A stretch of DNA of 64,000 nt from Pyrinomonadaceae bacterium (GCA_026129865.1 JAHCHG010000003.1:372001-436000), one strand, 5' to 3'; counted from the first letter of the stretch, positions 34,590 to 43,304 are shown. The notes: generated from the letters alone by a model not told the origin. Translations and numbers: made by a program.

Positions 34590-36617
34590 ATGAGACCAGT
34601 AAAACATTTTGAAAAGGGCTTGACATACGTCGCAGGCGGTCTTTTCAAGGCTATCAAAACAGTTAATCAATATAAACCCAACGCGTCGTTCACGCCGAAA
34701 TGGTCGGACAAGCCGCTTTTGAAATCGTGGCAGAAATCAAAGCCGACGCTCGGTTTTCCGCGCACGACCGACTCGCTTTGCCCAAACTGCGTCATCGAAG
34801 CCCGTGAAGAAATTCTCGCAGGCAAGAAAGACGTCGGCATATTGGTCAATGAAAAGGTCGGCGAGATCAAAGCGCAGATCATCGAGCGCGACGGTCAGAT
34901 CTGGATGATCAAAGATTGCCCGGAACACGGACATTTCGAAGATTTGATGGCGATTGATTCCAAGTTTTTGGAGCATATCGAAGCAAACTTCCCGGGACGC
35001 GACATTCAGGCGCATAACGACGAAAAACTTCATAATCACGGTTCGTCAACGATCAAATACGGTCGCGGGGCGGTTTTGACGGTCGATCTGACAAACCGCT
35101 GCAACATGATGTGCGACCCATGTTTCATGGACGCAAACCAGGTCGGATTCGTTCACGAACTTTCGATGGAAGACGTGAAAGAAATTCTCGATAACGCGAT
35201 CTCGATCAAACCGCGTCGTCAGATGTCGGTTCAGTTCTCCGGCGGCGAACCGACGCTTTCGCCTTACTTTTTGGAAGCCGTTCGTTATTCGCGCAAGGTC
35301 GGATACAACTCGGTTCAGGCTGCGACGAACGGAATTGAGTTTGCTAAATCGAAAGAATTCTGCCGCGAAGCTGCCGAAGCCGGTCTTCGATTTGTTTACC
35401 TGCAGTTTGACGGTGTCGGCAACGACGCTAACTCGCACAGACAGGTCGGTAACTTGTTCGATGTAAAACTTCGCGCGATCAACAACCTGCACGAAGCAGG
35501 TGTTGACATCGTTTTGGTTACAACGCTTGTAAACGGCGTAAATAATGACCAGGTCGGTTCGATCGTCCGATTTGCTTTGGATAATCCGAAAAAGATTTCG
35601 TTTGTGTCATTTCAGCCCGTTTCGTTCACCGGACGCGACGAACATATTACTGAACAAAGACGTTTACAGCAAAGATATACGCTTTCGCATATGGCTCAGG
35701 ACGTTAAAGATCAGGTCGGAATTACCGAACCGACACGCGATTGGTTCCCGCTTTCATTGATGGGCGCTTTTGCGGACTTTGCCGATCTCGTTCACGGTCC
35801 GGAAGCGGATTGGGGACAGGTTTCCTGCGGCTGCCATCCGAACTGCGGAGTCGGAACCGCGGTTATGATCAACAAAGATACCAAGGAAATGGCTCCGGTG
35901 CCGGAATTTCTACATATTCCGAATCTTGTCGAAGATATGAAACATATCACCGACACGGCGCGCGGAAAGTGGTTCTCAAATTTCATGATGGGATTGGCTC
36001 TTTTGAAGAATTACAATCCTTACGGTGCTCCGAAGAGCTTAACGCTGGGCGGAATTCTGAAGAAATTTGATAAATCGTTCGGTCTTTCGGGTAAAGATTA
36101 CGGAAAGGTTGACGGTACGCGAACGATCGAAGATATCGAAAAACGCCGTCAGGACCCTTGGAACTTCCTGTTTATCGCGGGAATGTGGTTCCAGGATCTT
36201 TTCAACTACGATTTCCGCCGGACGGAAATGTGTATCATTCCTTACGGAACTCAGGAAGGCGAAATTTCCTTCTGTGCATATAACACCGGAATCGGCTGGA
36301 GAAACATCATCGAGCATATGCACCAAAATGCGACCGTTGCTCAGTGGTACAAAGATCACGGACGTCATGAGATCTTCGCACGCGGTAAAGATGTCGAACT
36401 CGACGACACCGATCACGGTCTGGCGCTGAACCCGGTCGATCTGGAAAGACCGAACAAGCCCGACATGGAAGGTCCGAAAACGGCTGCCGAAGAAATGCAG
36501 ATGATGCGCAAACTTTACCAGGAAATGGTAATGGAAAAAAACCAGATCAAAGGCGAAAAACTCGTCCAGATCGGCGGCATCACACGCACCAAGAAAGAAA
36601 AATCAAAGACTGCTTAA
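34590..36617 (+). CDS. Radical SAM protein of the tetraether-synthase-like (Tes/Mss) group
   Basis: A 675-residue enzyme starting at the ATG at 34590, with GGAG about 11 bases upstream; a TTG at 34551 is less likely. The N-terminal part has a zinc-ribbon-like pair, LCPNC (C64, C67) and DCPEHG (C110), typical of the Tes/MJ0619 group. The radical SAM cluster motif CNMMCDPC is at about 171-178, followed by the SAM-binding FSGGEPTLSP and a QAATNG strand. Further cysteines in SCGCHPNC and in EMC with SFCAYNTG suit auxiliary Fe-S clusters. Tes joins lipid tails by radical C-C coupling in archaea, and related bacterial proteins (Mss) are linked to membrane-spanning diabolic-type lipids, which subdivision 4 acidobacteria make. 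So a role in membrane-spanning lipid synthesis is a sound inference, not proven. It is longer than archaeal Tes and has a charged C-terminal tail. Confidence 0.8.
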   Translation: MRPVKHFEKGLTYVAGGLFKAIKTVNQYKPNASFTPKWSDKPLLKSWQKSKPTLGFPRTTDSLCPNCVIEAREEILAGKKDVGILVNEKVGEIKAQIIERDGQIWMIKDCPEHGHFEDLMAIDSKFLEHIEANFPGRDIQAHNDEKLHNHGSSTIKYGRGAVLTVDLTNRCNMMCDPCFMDANQVGFVHELSMEDVKEILDNAISIKPRRQMSVQFSGGEPTLSPYFLEAVRYSRKVGYNSVQAATNGIEFAKSKEFCREAAEAGLRFVYLQFDGVGNDANSHRQVGNLFDVKLRAINNLHEAGVDIVLVTTLVNGVNNDQVGSIVRFALDNPKKISFVSFQPVSFTGRDEHITEQRRLQQRYTLSHMAQDVKDQVGITEPTRDWFPLSLMGAFADFADLVHGPEADWGQVSCGCHPNCGVGTAVMINKDTKEMAPVPEFLHIPNLVEDMKHITDTARGKWFSNFMMGLALLKNYNPYGAPKSLTLGGILKKFDKSFGLSGKDYGKVDGTRTIEDIEKRRQDPWNFLFIAGMWFQDLFNYDFRRTEMCIIPYGTQEGEISFCAYNTGIGWRNIIEHMHQNATVAQWYKDHGRHEIFARGKDVELDDTDHGLALNPVDLERPNKPDMEGPKTAAEEMQMMRKLYQEMVMEKNQIKGEKLVQIGGITRTKKEKSKTA

Positions 36618-36636
36618 ATGTAAGTCGGATCAATCG

Positions 36637-36670
36637 AAAAAAGCCCCGCATGAAAGTGCGGGGCTTTTTT
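36637..36670 (+). terminator. Rho-independent terminator of the radical SAM gene
   Basis: AAAAAAGCCCCGCA (36637-36650) pairs perfectly with TGCGGGGCTTTTTT (36657-36670) around a 6-nt loop. The A-run and T-run allow it to work in both directions. Confidence 0.95.
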
Positions 36671-36943
36671 ATGTGCGGAAGCCTGAGTCAATTTGGCGGA
36701 TGCTTCATTTACATTGGCGGACGATTAAATCGTCCTGACGTAAGCCTGATTCACCGTGCTCGACGTCTCAAATATATTGGCAGAAGCTTGAATTACTTTG
36801 TCAGGCGCAAAAACTGCATTGACAGAACCCTAATTTAACTTGTCAGAAGGAACAAATAGATTTGCGCAAGGAAGATTTGTTTTGTCGGACACACGCACCA
36901 AACATACCAATGCTTGAATGGAGCTGCCGGACTCTAAAATCAC
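36671..36943. repeat. Decayed 21-bp tandem repeat array, about 13 units
   Basis: Cutting the sequence into 21-base steps from 36671 aligns a shared pattern close to ATTGgCgGAaGCnTgAaTtAc. The best-kept units are 36692-36712, 36713-36733 (which contains most of the palindrome GGACGATTAAATCGTCC at 36719-36735), 36776-36796 and 36839-36859. On the minus strand the phase corresponds to seven-residue steps such as SANVNEA, SAKLTQA and SANIFET, interrupted by stop codons. The array starts exactly after the terminator and leads into the A+T-rich island. Similar fragments (GCTTGAATTT near 37088, GCTTGAGCAT near 37125) suggest it once reached further. Confidence 0.7.
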
Positions 36944-37154
36944 AGCTACAAAAGGATCTATATATGGAACGTACCTTGAGTTTAAGTCAGGACTTTCCCC
37001 GCAACAATGAAATATTTTCTTTAAGATGTATTCTGAAACTAGAATTGATGGAGCGACCAATATTTCCTGTATAGCAGCTGAACGCCCAGCTTGAATTTCG
37101 CGCCGGGGCACTGTTAAATCAGCGAGCTTGAGCATTTGTATTATTTATAAACGA
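36944..37154. other. Non-coding stretch between the repeat array and the kinase-ATPase gene
   Basis: Low-complexity sequence with traces of the 21-bp pattern and no clear terminator for the leftward operon. An open minus-strand frame (36830-37135) has no ribosome site or family resemblance and largely translates repeat DNA, so I do not call it. Confidence 0.5.
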
Positions 37155-40100
37155 TTATATTTCTGGAATTGAAATTTCGTAGTATTTCGTATCTCCAGTT
37201 CCAGTTGTAAATTTACCCACATCGTAACTTAAGGGACGAACATACCAGCACTGGGACAATTTGTATCCAACGCTCAATGCAGCACATGCTACAGCTTGCA
37301 ACTTTGAGCCACTCAAAGCAACTTCAAAATTATATCCCTTCAAGATATACAGATCGTTGTAGCGTTCCACTAAATAACTCATAATACTGGATAAGTCATG
37401 AGAGTCGACCTCCGTAATCCCGGCATTGGGATAATTGCTAGCAGCCACTTCAGCAACAAGTTTTGCGATTCTGCTTTTCGGACCTTCGTCCGACGGAACC
37501 ACAATTTCGATTTGGTCATATTCCCGTTCATCCAATAAAGTTAAAAGTCGTTCGTGTTTTGCAGAAGCAAAAGCGCATAATGCTCTTCTTCGAGACTCAT
37601 CCGAATCTGATTGTAATTGCGAAATGCAATCGTATCGTCCTTCTTCGCCACTGACTAAAATTTGATTTAACTTTTCTATCAATTCAAACGGGTCCCCACT
37701 GTTGTCCGCTTCAAAAACCTTTTCTATATCTTCATCTTGGGGATAATAATTTTCGGCTTTTGTAGCACAAATGTATACCTTTTTGTTTAGTTTCAAAGCC
37801 TTTCTCACACTCTGAAAAATGAATGGTTTAGCCAACCCCGTTACGTCAATTAATATGTTTTCCCCAGTTAACTCCAATTCTGTGCTTTCAACTTCGTTAT
37901 ATGAAGTTTCAGATACTTTAGTAACACTTTTATTTATAATATCCCTGATTTCATCTGCCCAACCTTTTACGTCAGGATAATAGAGTAAATGTGCAGAATC
38001 AGGACTTACGAGTCTCAACAGCCTCGTCACAGAAGCCGGTGATCTGTCTTCAAAACCTAAGCCAACAACAATCTCGTTCACGGAAAGTTCTGAAACCTGC
38101 TTTTCCGTCAAAACCCGTGATATCGGAACTCTAAGTGGTATTGCGTCTTTAGTATGAGTGGAGGTTTGGGAAAAATTTTCTTTTAGAAAAACGTTTTTAA
38201 TTACCTCTGAGTCTATGTTATCTAATAAACTGGGTTGCAGAATTTTATTCTCATCTAGATTGAACTTGATTTCTTCATGATAATTCTCCCCATTATCATC
38301 TTTTTCTTGTGAAAACTCACGATCATCCACTGTTTCGGAATATTCACTATCATCGGATTCCGTAGAAAGATTTCGGATTAAAATTTCTTTTCCGTTTTCT
38401 GGATGATCCAACCATTCAATTAATTGATCTCCCGACAATTCAAATCGATCTCGCTCTCCTAATGGAATAAAATGAGATAGTCCAAAAAGTTTTCTATAAG
38501 TTAAAACGAATTGTTGAATTGGATTGGAATGTCTGGTTTTTGCTCGAGGAGTATCATTTCCGCCTGCTAGTATAAAAATGCCTGCATCAATTAACTTACG
38601 TAATTCAGTAAATTGTTTTTGAAAATCTCCTACCGTAATTCTTACATAAATTTTGTTGTATTGACGTAATCTTTCTTCTGTTTTACCCTTCTTTATTCTG
38701 TCATAAGATTCCATCAATAATTGGTGAGAAGCCTCTGCGAACGAAAGCGCAAAATCTTTCAACTTTCCAACTTTTCTATTTACATCATACAAACGGCGAC
38801 TGCAAAATGACTGATAACATTCTGATTGAATCTTGGGATTTACAGGAATGGATTTGTTCTGACCTTTCCTTAAAATTTGCTCATAGATTGAAATGACATC
38901 TCCAATATCACCGACACAAACCGCTGCCAAAGCTGATATTCCCCAATATATTTCTTTTTTTTGATTGGAAGTTTCAGGAGTAGAAACAATTTTTTCGGCA
39001 ATTTTTTTCTGATTTATATCGCCAAGAATTTGGCTTGGACTCGAATTCGGATGATTCGGGTAATACTTCGCCCGACTCTCCAAAATCTTTTCAATGAATT
39101 CCTTGCCTTGTTTTCCACGACTGCGGACTTTATCGTAAACTTCCGCGCCTAAATCAAAAACCCTATAATCTCTTCCTTCTCTAGCTTGTTCAATTTCGCC
39201 GGGTGATTGCACCACCAATTCAAATGTTTGGGCTTCCGTCGTAAACTTAAATGCACACTCATCGCTTTGAAACAATAACTGGGAAAATAATTGTTTGATA
39301 CGTTTTTCGTCTAAATATCTGGTTGAAACGTCGTCAAGAAGAAATAAAATGTAGTGCCCCGACCATAACGATGTGCATCTTTTCAACGCATGAGAAAGCC
39401 TTGAAAAGGCATCAACCGGATGACCTTTTAAGTTAAATACTTTTTCACCGGTGCTTAAGAGAACCTGTAGCTGTATTAGCTTTCTCTCAAGTTCATATTC
39501 AGAACCTATATGTTGAAATTCTTGATCGGCTAAACTATCGGACAATGCTTCGGCTATATTTCTGTAATAGGAAGAATATACTTCGACATCTTCAGGACTC
39601 CTCATTTCCTTTACAATTTCTTTTAGATGGTTAATCGCCCGAAGTCCTTCAAGAGCAAAACTTATTAGTAATCTTGCATATGGTTCACTTATCTCGCCGG
39701 TTTTGTGCGTTTCAAGAATTTTATTACAGGACACATATAATCCTACATACCCATCATCCTTTAATTTTTGAATCAATTTCTCAGACGCATTTTCTTTAGT
39801 TGCCCGTGCATGAAATTGGAGAGATCGTAAAAGCATCGTTTTTCCGCAACCTCTCATTCCCATGACTACTTGAGGACCTGTAATGCTGACGGCGGCTTGC
39901 CATTGTTTATCCGGGTCAACCAAAAGAAGTGGAACAAACCAAGGTCGCAGTGTTTGTGCATTGTAAGCATCGTCAAGGCGACTTAGTTTCGGAACTTCCA
40001 ACTCTTTCCAAGGCGAACGCACAAAATCAAATGTTTGTTTAATATCCTTTATACACTCTTCGATTGTGGGGAGACGTTCGTTTGACGGAGCACCCAACAT

Positions 40101-40886
40101 ATTTGCCCTTTCATTGAGCAAGCTGGCAAGCCTGAATTCAAGGTCTTCACTTTTCTCAGGATTTTTAATCAGCAGGGTAGATAGGCGACCAAGATGTCGG
40201 GAAACTTGATGAATGTCGCCGATTCTCATCTCATCACTTAAACTTCCATCCGCCACTGAACCCAAATCAATAACTATCGCTCTAATTGAAGGGTCAAGAG
40301 CTTCCGCTCTGTGCGAGCCCGTTCTTAATTCCTGAATCATAATGTTGCCGCTATGCAGGTCATTATGACGAATTTGGTTGCTCTCCAAATCTCCAACAAT
40401 TCTGAAGAGGTCAATTCCTATTTGAGCGACGATTCTTGCTGAAAGTGATTTTTCACCCTTTAAATAATCTTCTAATGGATTTCCATTTATAAAATCCAGT
40501 ACCGATATCACACAAGGAACCGTTTCACCTCCGAATAAAACATCTTCTTCAAAAGCGTCGAATATTTTAACGACATGTTCTGAGTCGTCTGCTATTTTTT
40601 TATGCAGAATACATTCTGCGTTAAAGTCTTTGCCAAAGTAATCGTAAATTTTCTTAGAACTTACCTTTAAGACGAATTTATTTCCCAAATTGCCACGTTC
40701 TGCAACATAAGTTACTGAATAAAATCCCCGTGACTGAATAGGTTTAATTATCTTATACTCCTTGATAGATTCAGGATAATCCTTTAGCGGAAATTGATAC
40801 TCCTTACCACATATCGGACATTTGTCGTCTAGTTCTTTTTCAGAGTAGTCTTTTTGAGGACAGGTTAAACAACAAAATTTAGGCAT
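37155..40886 (-). CDS. Zinc ribbon-kinase-ATPase fusion with CARF-like C-terminal domain
   Basis: A 1243-residue cytoplasmic protein not assignable to a named family. Residues 5-26 form a zinc ribbon (C5, C6, C9, C23, C26). Residues about 45-290 are a protein-kinase-like fold with the ATP-binding K74, a catalytic loop IRHNDLHSGN with D176 and N181 (HND instead of HRD), and IDLGS in place of DFG (D207). A P-loop ATPase follows (about 320-830): Walker A GMRGCGKT at 343-350 and Walker B ILFLLDD at 513-519, resembling ORC/Cdc6-type AAA ATPases. A charged linker (about 840-880) leads to two Rossmann-like stretches: VVGLGFEDRS and ILIDVTGLAKPF (936-1060), then QIEIVVPSDEG and VALSGSKLQAVACAALS (1120-1243), the latter like CARF sensor domains. 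It overlaps the phosphorylase-like gene by 8 bases, so they are coupled. DNA is more A+T-rich than the surroundings. Probably a sensor and signalling ATPase of a conflict system; the role is inference. Confidence 0.72.
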   Translation of the reverse strand: MPKFCCLTCPQKDYSEKELDDKCPICGKEYQFPLKDYPESIKEYKIIKPIQSRGFYSVTYVAERGNLGNKFVLKVSSKKIYDYFGKDFNAECILHKKIADDSEHVVKIFDAFEEDVLFGGETVPCVISVLDFINGNPLEDYLKGEKSLSARIVAQIGIDLFRIVGDLESNQIRHNDLHSGNIMIQELRTGSHRAEALDPSIRAIVIDLGSVADGSLSDEMRIGDIHQVSRHLGRLSTLLIKNPEKSEDLEFRLASLLNERANMLGAPSNERLPTIEECIKDIKQTFDFVRSPWKELEVPKLSRLDDAYNAQTLRPWFVPLLLVDPDKQWQAAVSITGPQVVMGMRGCGKTMLLRSLQFHARATKENASEKLIQKLKDDGYVGLYVSCNKILETHKTGEISEPYARLLISFALEGLRAINHLKEIVKEMRSPEDVEVYSSYYRNIAEALSDSLADQEFQHIGSEYELERKLIQLQVLLSTGEKVFNLKGHPVDAFSRLSHALKRCTSLWSGHYILFLLDDVSTRYLDEKRIKQLFSQLLFQSDECAFKFTTEAQTFELVVQSPGEIEQAREGRDYRVFDLGAEVYDKVRSRGKQGKEFIEKILESRAKYYPNHPNSSPSQILGDINQKKIAEKIVSTPETSNQKKEIYWGISALAAVCVGDIGDVISIYEQILRKGQNKSIPVNPKIQSECYQSFCSRRLYDVNRKVGKLKDFALSFAEASHQLLMESYDRIKKGKTEERLRQYNKIYVRITVGDFQKQFTELRKLIDAGIFILAGGNDTPRAKTRHSNPIQQFVLTYRKLFGLSHFIPLGERDRFELSGDQLIEWLDHPENGKEILIRNLSTESDDSEYSETVDDREFSQEKDDNGENYHEEIKFNLDENKILQPSLLDNIDSEVIKNVFLKENFSQTSTHTKDAIPLRVPISRVLTEKQVSELSVNEIVVGLGFEDRSPASVTRLLRLVSPDSAHLLYYPDVKGWADEIRDIINKSVTKVSETSYNEVESTELELTGENILIDVTGLAKPFIFQSVRKALKLNKKVYICATKAENYYPQDEDIEKVFEADNSGDPFELIEKLNQILVSGEEGRYDCISQLQSDSDESRRRALCAFASAKHERLLTLLDEREYDQIEIVVPSDEGPKSRIAKLVAEVAASNYPNAGITEVDSHDLSSIMSYLVERYNDLYILKGYNFEVALSGSKLQAVACAALSVGYKLSQCWYVRPLSYDVGKFTTGTGDTKYYEISIPEI

Positions 40887-42096
40887 TGTCTATAATCTCC
40901 ATCTTTCTCTTAATTGGAATTTTTTCGTCAAAGGTTAATACGGAAGGAACTCTACCTCTTAGAATATTCAGGGCATCTTTTTCCCCTCTTATAGTCGCAA
41001 GGATTTCGCCTTCTTCAACTACTTCTCCAGTAGTTTTCTTGAAAATTATTCCAGCAGGATCAGAAAATCTTAATCCTTTTGTTGTAAATTCTTGTTGTAA
41101 ATTCACTAAAATATTTCGTAACTTGGCTAAATCAATATGAAGAACTCCCGATTCTTCTGCAATATAAAAATTCGTGGCATGTGATTCTTTGATACTTTCG
41201 CTTTTCTCTTGAAAAAGAGCAAAATTTGTTCCCTGTGCAATTAAGTTCTCTTCAAATATCTCTATGATACGTTTCTTAAAATGATGTCTGTCAGGAGTAG
41301 ATAAGGCGTTAGCAATATCCGAACACAATTCTTTGTGTCTAATCAGTATGTTTTCGTTAGTCTTATTAAATAGTTCGTTAAGCGCAATTAAGGATTCTCC
41401 TCGTCCAACATAAGGTTGATATGGAAACCTAGCGTCTGTTAAAAAACACTTTGCATTTATTCCAAGTATTTTTGACACTGCGCAAAATAGTCGAGAATTT
41501 TCTATACCTTCTTTCCATGTTTTACCAAAGTTGCCATGAGGAGAAATTCTGACGTCCAGTCCTAAAAATCTTACGCCTACAGCTATTTTTTTTGAAAGTA
41601 TACTTGCTACAACTAAATTAGGAACAGTTTGAGCGTTCATCTGCTGTCGAAATTGAAAGAGTAAAGCATCAGCTGGAGCAAAATCTTTATTTGCCAGAAA
41701 ATGTGCATAACCAGATTCTTGCAAACATTGCTCAATTTTATCCTTGCTTAACTCAATTTGGTATCCTGGAATTTGAGCTAATACATCTATCCCACCCGCT
41801 GGTCTGCCGGGAACCCCCAAAGAAAGAACCTTAAAACCATTTTGAACTAAATATAGAGGACAAAGGAGTGTTGATAAGGACGTTGGACTACCTGTTGATG
41901 CAATATCGGCTATATTTTCATCGTTTTGAAAATCTAAAACTGTACCAGAGGAAGCCAATTTTAAAGCAAGATAAGCAATCTCTTCTAAATCAACATTTGG
42001 ATTTTTATAGTAACCAATTAACTCACTAGCATCTTTTGCGGACTGAGAGTGAATAAACTTATTTACAACAAATACGTGGGACTTTGAGTTTGCCAT
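40879..42096 (-). CDS. Thymidine/pyrimidine-nucleoside phosphorylase-fold protein, divergent active site
   Basis: A 405-residue protein with the full glycosyltransferase-family-3 layout: helical N-terminal domain, central alpha/beta domain and a C-terminal PYNP_C-like barrel (about 345-400). It aligns clearly with thymidine phosphorylase through STGSPTSLS (67-75), GRPAGGIDVLAQIPGY (97-112), APAD (140-143) and VVASILSKK (162-170). R150, S165 and K169 keep the exact spacing of the pyrimidine-binding R171, S186 and K190 of the E. coli enzyme (from memory). The phosphate loop STGGVGDKTS is shortened by three residues, the lysine two positions before its Ser is replaced, and KVGSGAF becomes RISPHGNF. 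It may therefore bind or cleave a pyrimidine nucleoside or nucleotide without classical phosphorolysis. It sits between a DNA methyltransferase and a kinase-ATPase gene, with 27 bases to the former, so a nucleotide-salvage role is unlikely. Confidence 0.78.
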   Translation of the reverse strand: MANSKSHVFVVNKFIHSQSAKDASELIGYYKNPNVDLEEIAYLALKLASSGTVLDFQNDENIADIASTGSPTSLSTLLCPLYLVQNGFKVLSLGVPGRPAGGIDVLAQIPGYQIELSKDKIEQCLQESGYAHFLANKDFAPADALLFQFRQQMNAQTVPNLVVASILSKKIAVGVRFLGLDVRISPHGNFGKTWKEGIENSRLFCAVSKILGINAKCFLTDARFPYQPYVGRGESLIALNELFNKTNENILIRHKELCSDIANALSTPDRHHFKKRIIEIFEENLIAQGTNFALFQEKSESIKESHATNFYIAEESGVLHIDLAKLRNILVNLQQEFTTKGLRFSDPAGIIFKKTTGEVVEEGEILATIRGEKDALNILRGRVPSVLTFDEKIPIKRKMEIIDNA

Positions 42097-42123
42097 TTAT
42101 AGTGCAACCATACTTTGTCTAGC

Positions 42124-43158
42124 TCAAGACCCATCAAATTGCGTTTTAATTGATTTGCCCAAGGCTTTTGCAAAATTAACCGGAACAGAATTACCTATTT
42201 GTCGTGCTAGGTGAAGTATGGAGTTACCGTAAAATACATAATCATCAGGAAATGTCTGTAATGCAGCAGCCTCCCGCACAGATATCCCTCGATCTTGATC
42301 GGGATGAGTAAATCTTCCACAGTACACATCCGTGCAACGCGCTGTAAGGGTCGGAGCTGGGGAATCCCATCGCATGCGACCAAAAACGTCTTTGTGAACC
42401 ATTGGCTTCTTTTGATGGCATTTTAATAAGATCGATGTATCCAAGATGTCGTTCCGACTTCCTCCGTTCTTAGGCACAGCTTGAACGATCTTTAATAAAT
42501 GGGGTTGGAGTCTGCGAGCTTCATGGTTCGGAACTATATTAGATTTTTGTCCATGTTCTATTTCCGGGTACTTTTCTAAATATGTCCTGACAACAGGTTT
42601 ATTGGTGACTGGAATCGGTGGTTTGATCAGGCTATGACGGCTCGCAATTAAGATGAATCTTTTTCGAGTTTGAGGGACGTCGTAATCATTGGCATCTAAA
42701 AATGCCGAAAAAATATTTTTTTCTGGAAATCCAGCGTCTTTGATTCTCGCCAAAAATCTTTCGTAAATCTCTCGCCCATATTTTGTATTTAGCCCCGGAA
42801 CATTTTCAATTAGAATTACATCCGGCGGCGCTTGTTTGACAATATCACCGAACGAAACGAGAAGATCTTTTCGGTCATCAGCACCTTGACGTTGATTGAG
42901 TGTAGAAAATGGCTGACAAGGTGTACAGGCGGTGTATAAGACCCTATTTTCCGAGGTAATGCCAAGGAACCGACGGAGCGCATGGATGTTAATTTTTCTC
43001 GCATCACGGCAAACAAATTTTGCACCGTGATTATTCTTTTCGTATGTTAAGCGAAGACTAGAATCGACATCTACACCGGCTAAAACTTTGATTCCGGCGC
43101 TTAACAATCCGTGCGTCAGACCGCCAGCTCCACAAAAAAAGTCAATTGCAGTAATCAT
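42124..43158 (-). CDS. DNA (cytosine-5-)-methyltransferase
   Basis: A 344-residue enzyme with the C5-MTase motifs in order: I (DFFCGAGGLTHGL, residues 6-18), IV with the catalytic Cys (TPCQPFS, C81), VI (ENVPG), VIII (QTRKRFILIASR) and X (QIGNSVPVNFAKALG). Between VIII and X lies the target-recognition region with SPAPTLTARC. It should transfer a methyl group from SAM to cytosine in a specific DNA site; the site cannot be read from sequence. No restriction endonuclease or Vsr gene is adjacent. It is the first gene of the three-gene leftward operon, and its promoter lies in the 146 bases up to the next gene. Confidence 0.95.
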   Translation of the reverse strand: MITAIDFFCGAGGLTHGLLSAGIKVLAGVDVDSSLRLTYEKNNHGAKFVCRDARKINIHALRRFLGITSENRVLYTACTPCQPFSTLNQRQGADDRKDLLVSFGDIVKQAPPDVILIENVPGLNTKYGREIYERFLARIKDAGFPEKNIFSAFLDANDYDVPQTRKRFILIASRHSLIKPPIPVTNKPVVRTYLEKYPEIEHGQKSNIVPNHEARRLQPHLLKIVQAVPKNGGSRNDILDTSILLKCHQKKPMVHKDVFGRMRWDSPAPTLTARCTDVYCGRFTHPDQDRGISVREAAALQTFPDDYVFYGNSILHLARQIGNSVPVNFAKALGKSIKTQFDGS

Positions 43159-43304
43159 ACAGAGGGGAAAAAACTATCGGCTATTAAAATTACAACTGCG
43201 ATGAAATCTTAGCAAGTTTGACTTCTTATGTCGAAGGAAAAATTTCCTCCGGAAGATACGGTGCGAAGTACAATCCCCCGCACCGACGTTCAAGATTACT
43301 AACC

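Noticed and set aside
36671..36943. CRISPR-like array
   Set aside because: The units are contiguous 21-base tandem repeats without spacers of constant length, and there are no cas genes.
36830..37135. Minus-strand open frame of 101 codons next to the repeat array
   Set aside because: Much of it translates the 21-bp repeat pattern, it has no ribosome site, and it resembles no known protein.
42124..43158. Classical type II restriction-modification system
   Set aside because: The methyltransferase is clear, but none of the adjoining proteins shows a nuclease motif; the neighbours are phosphorylase-like and kinase-ATPase proteins.
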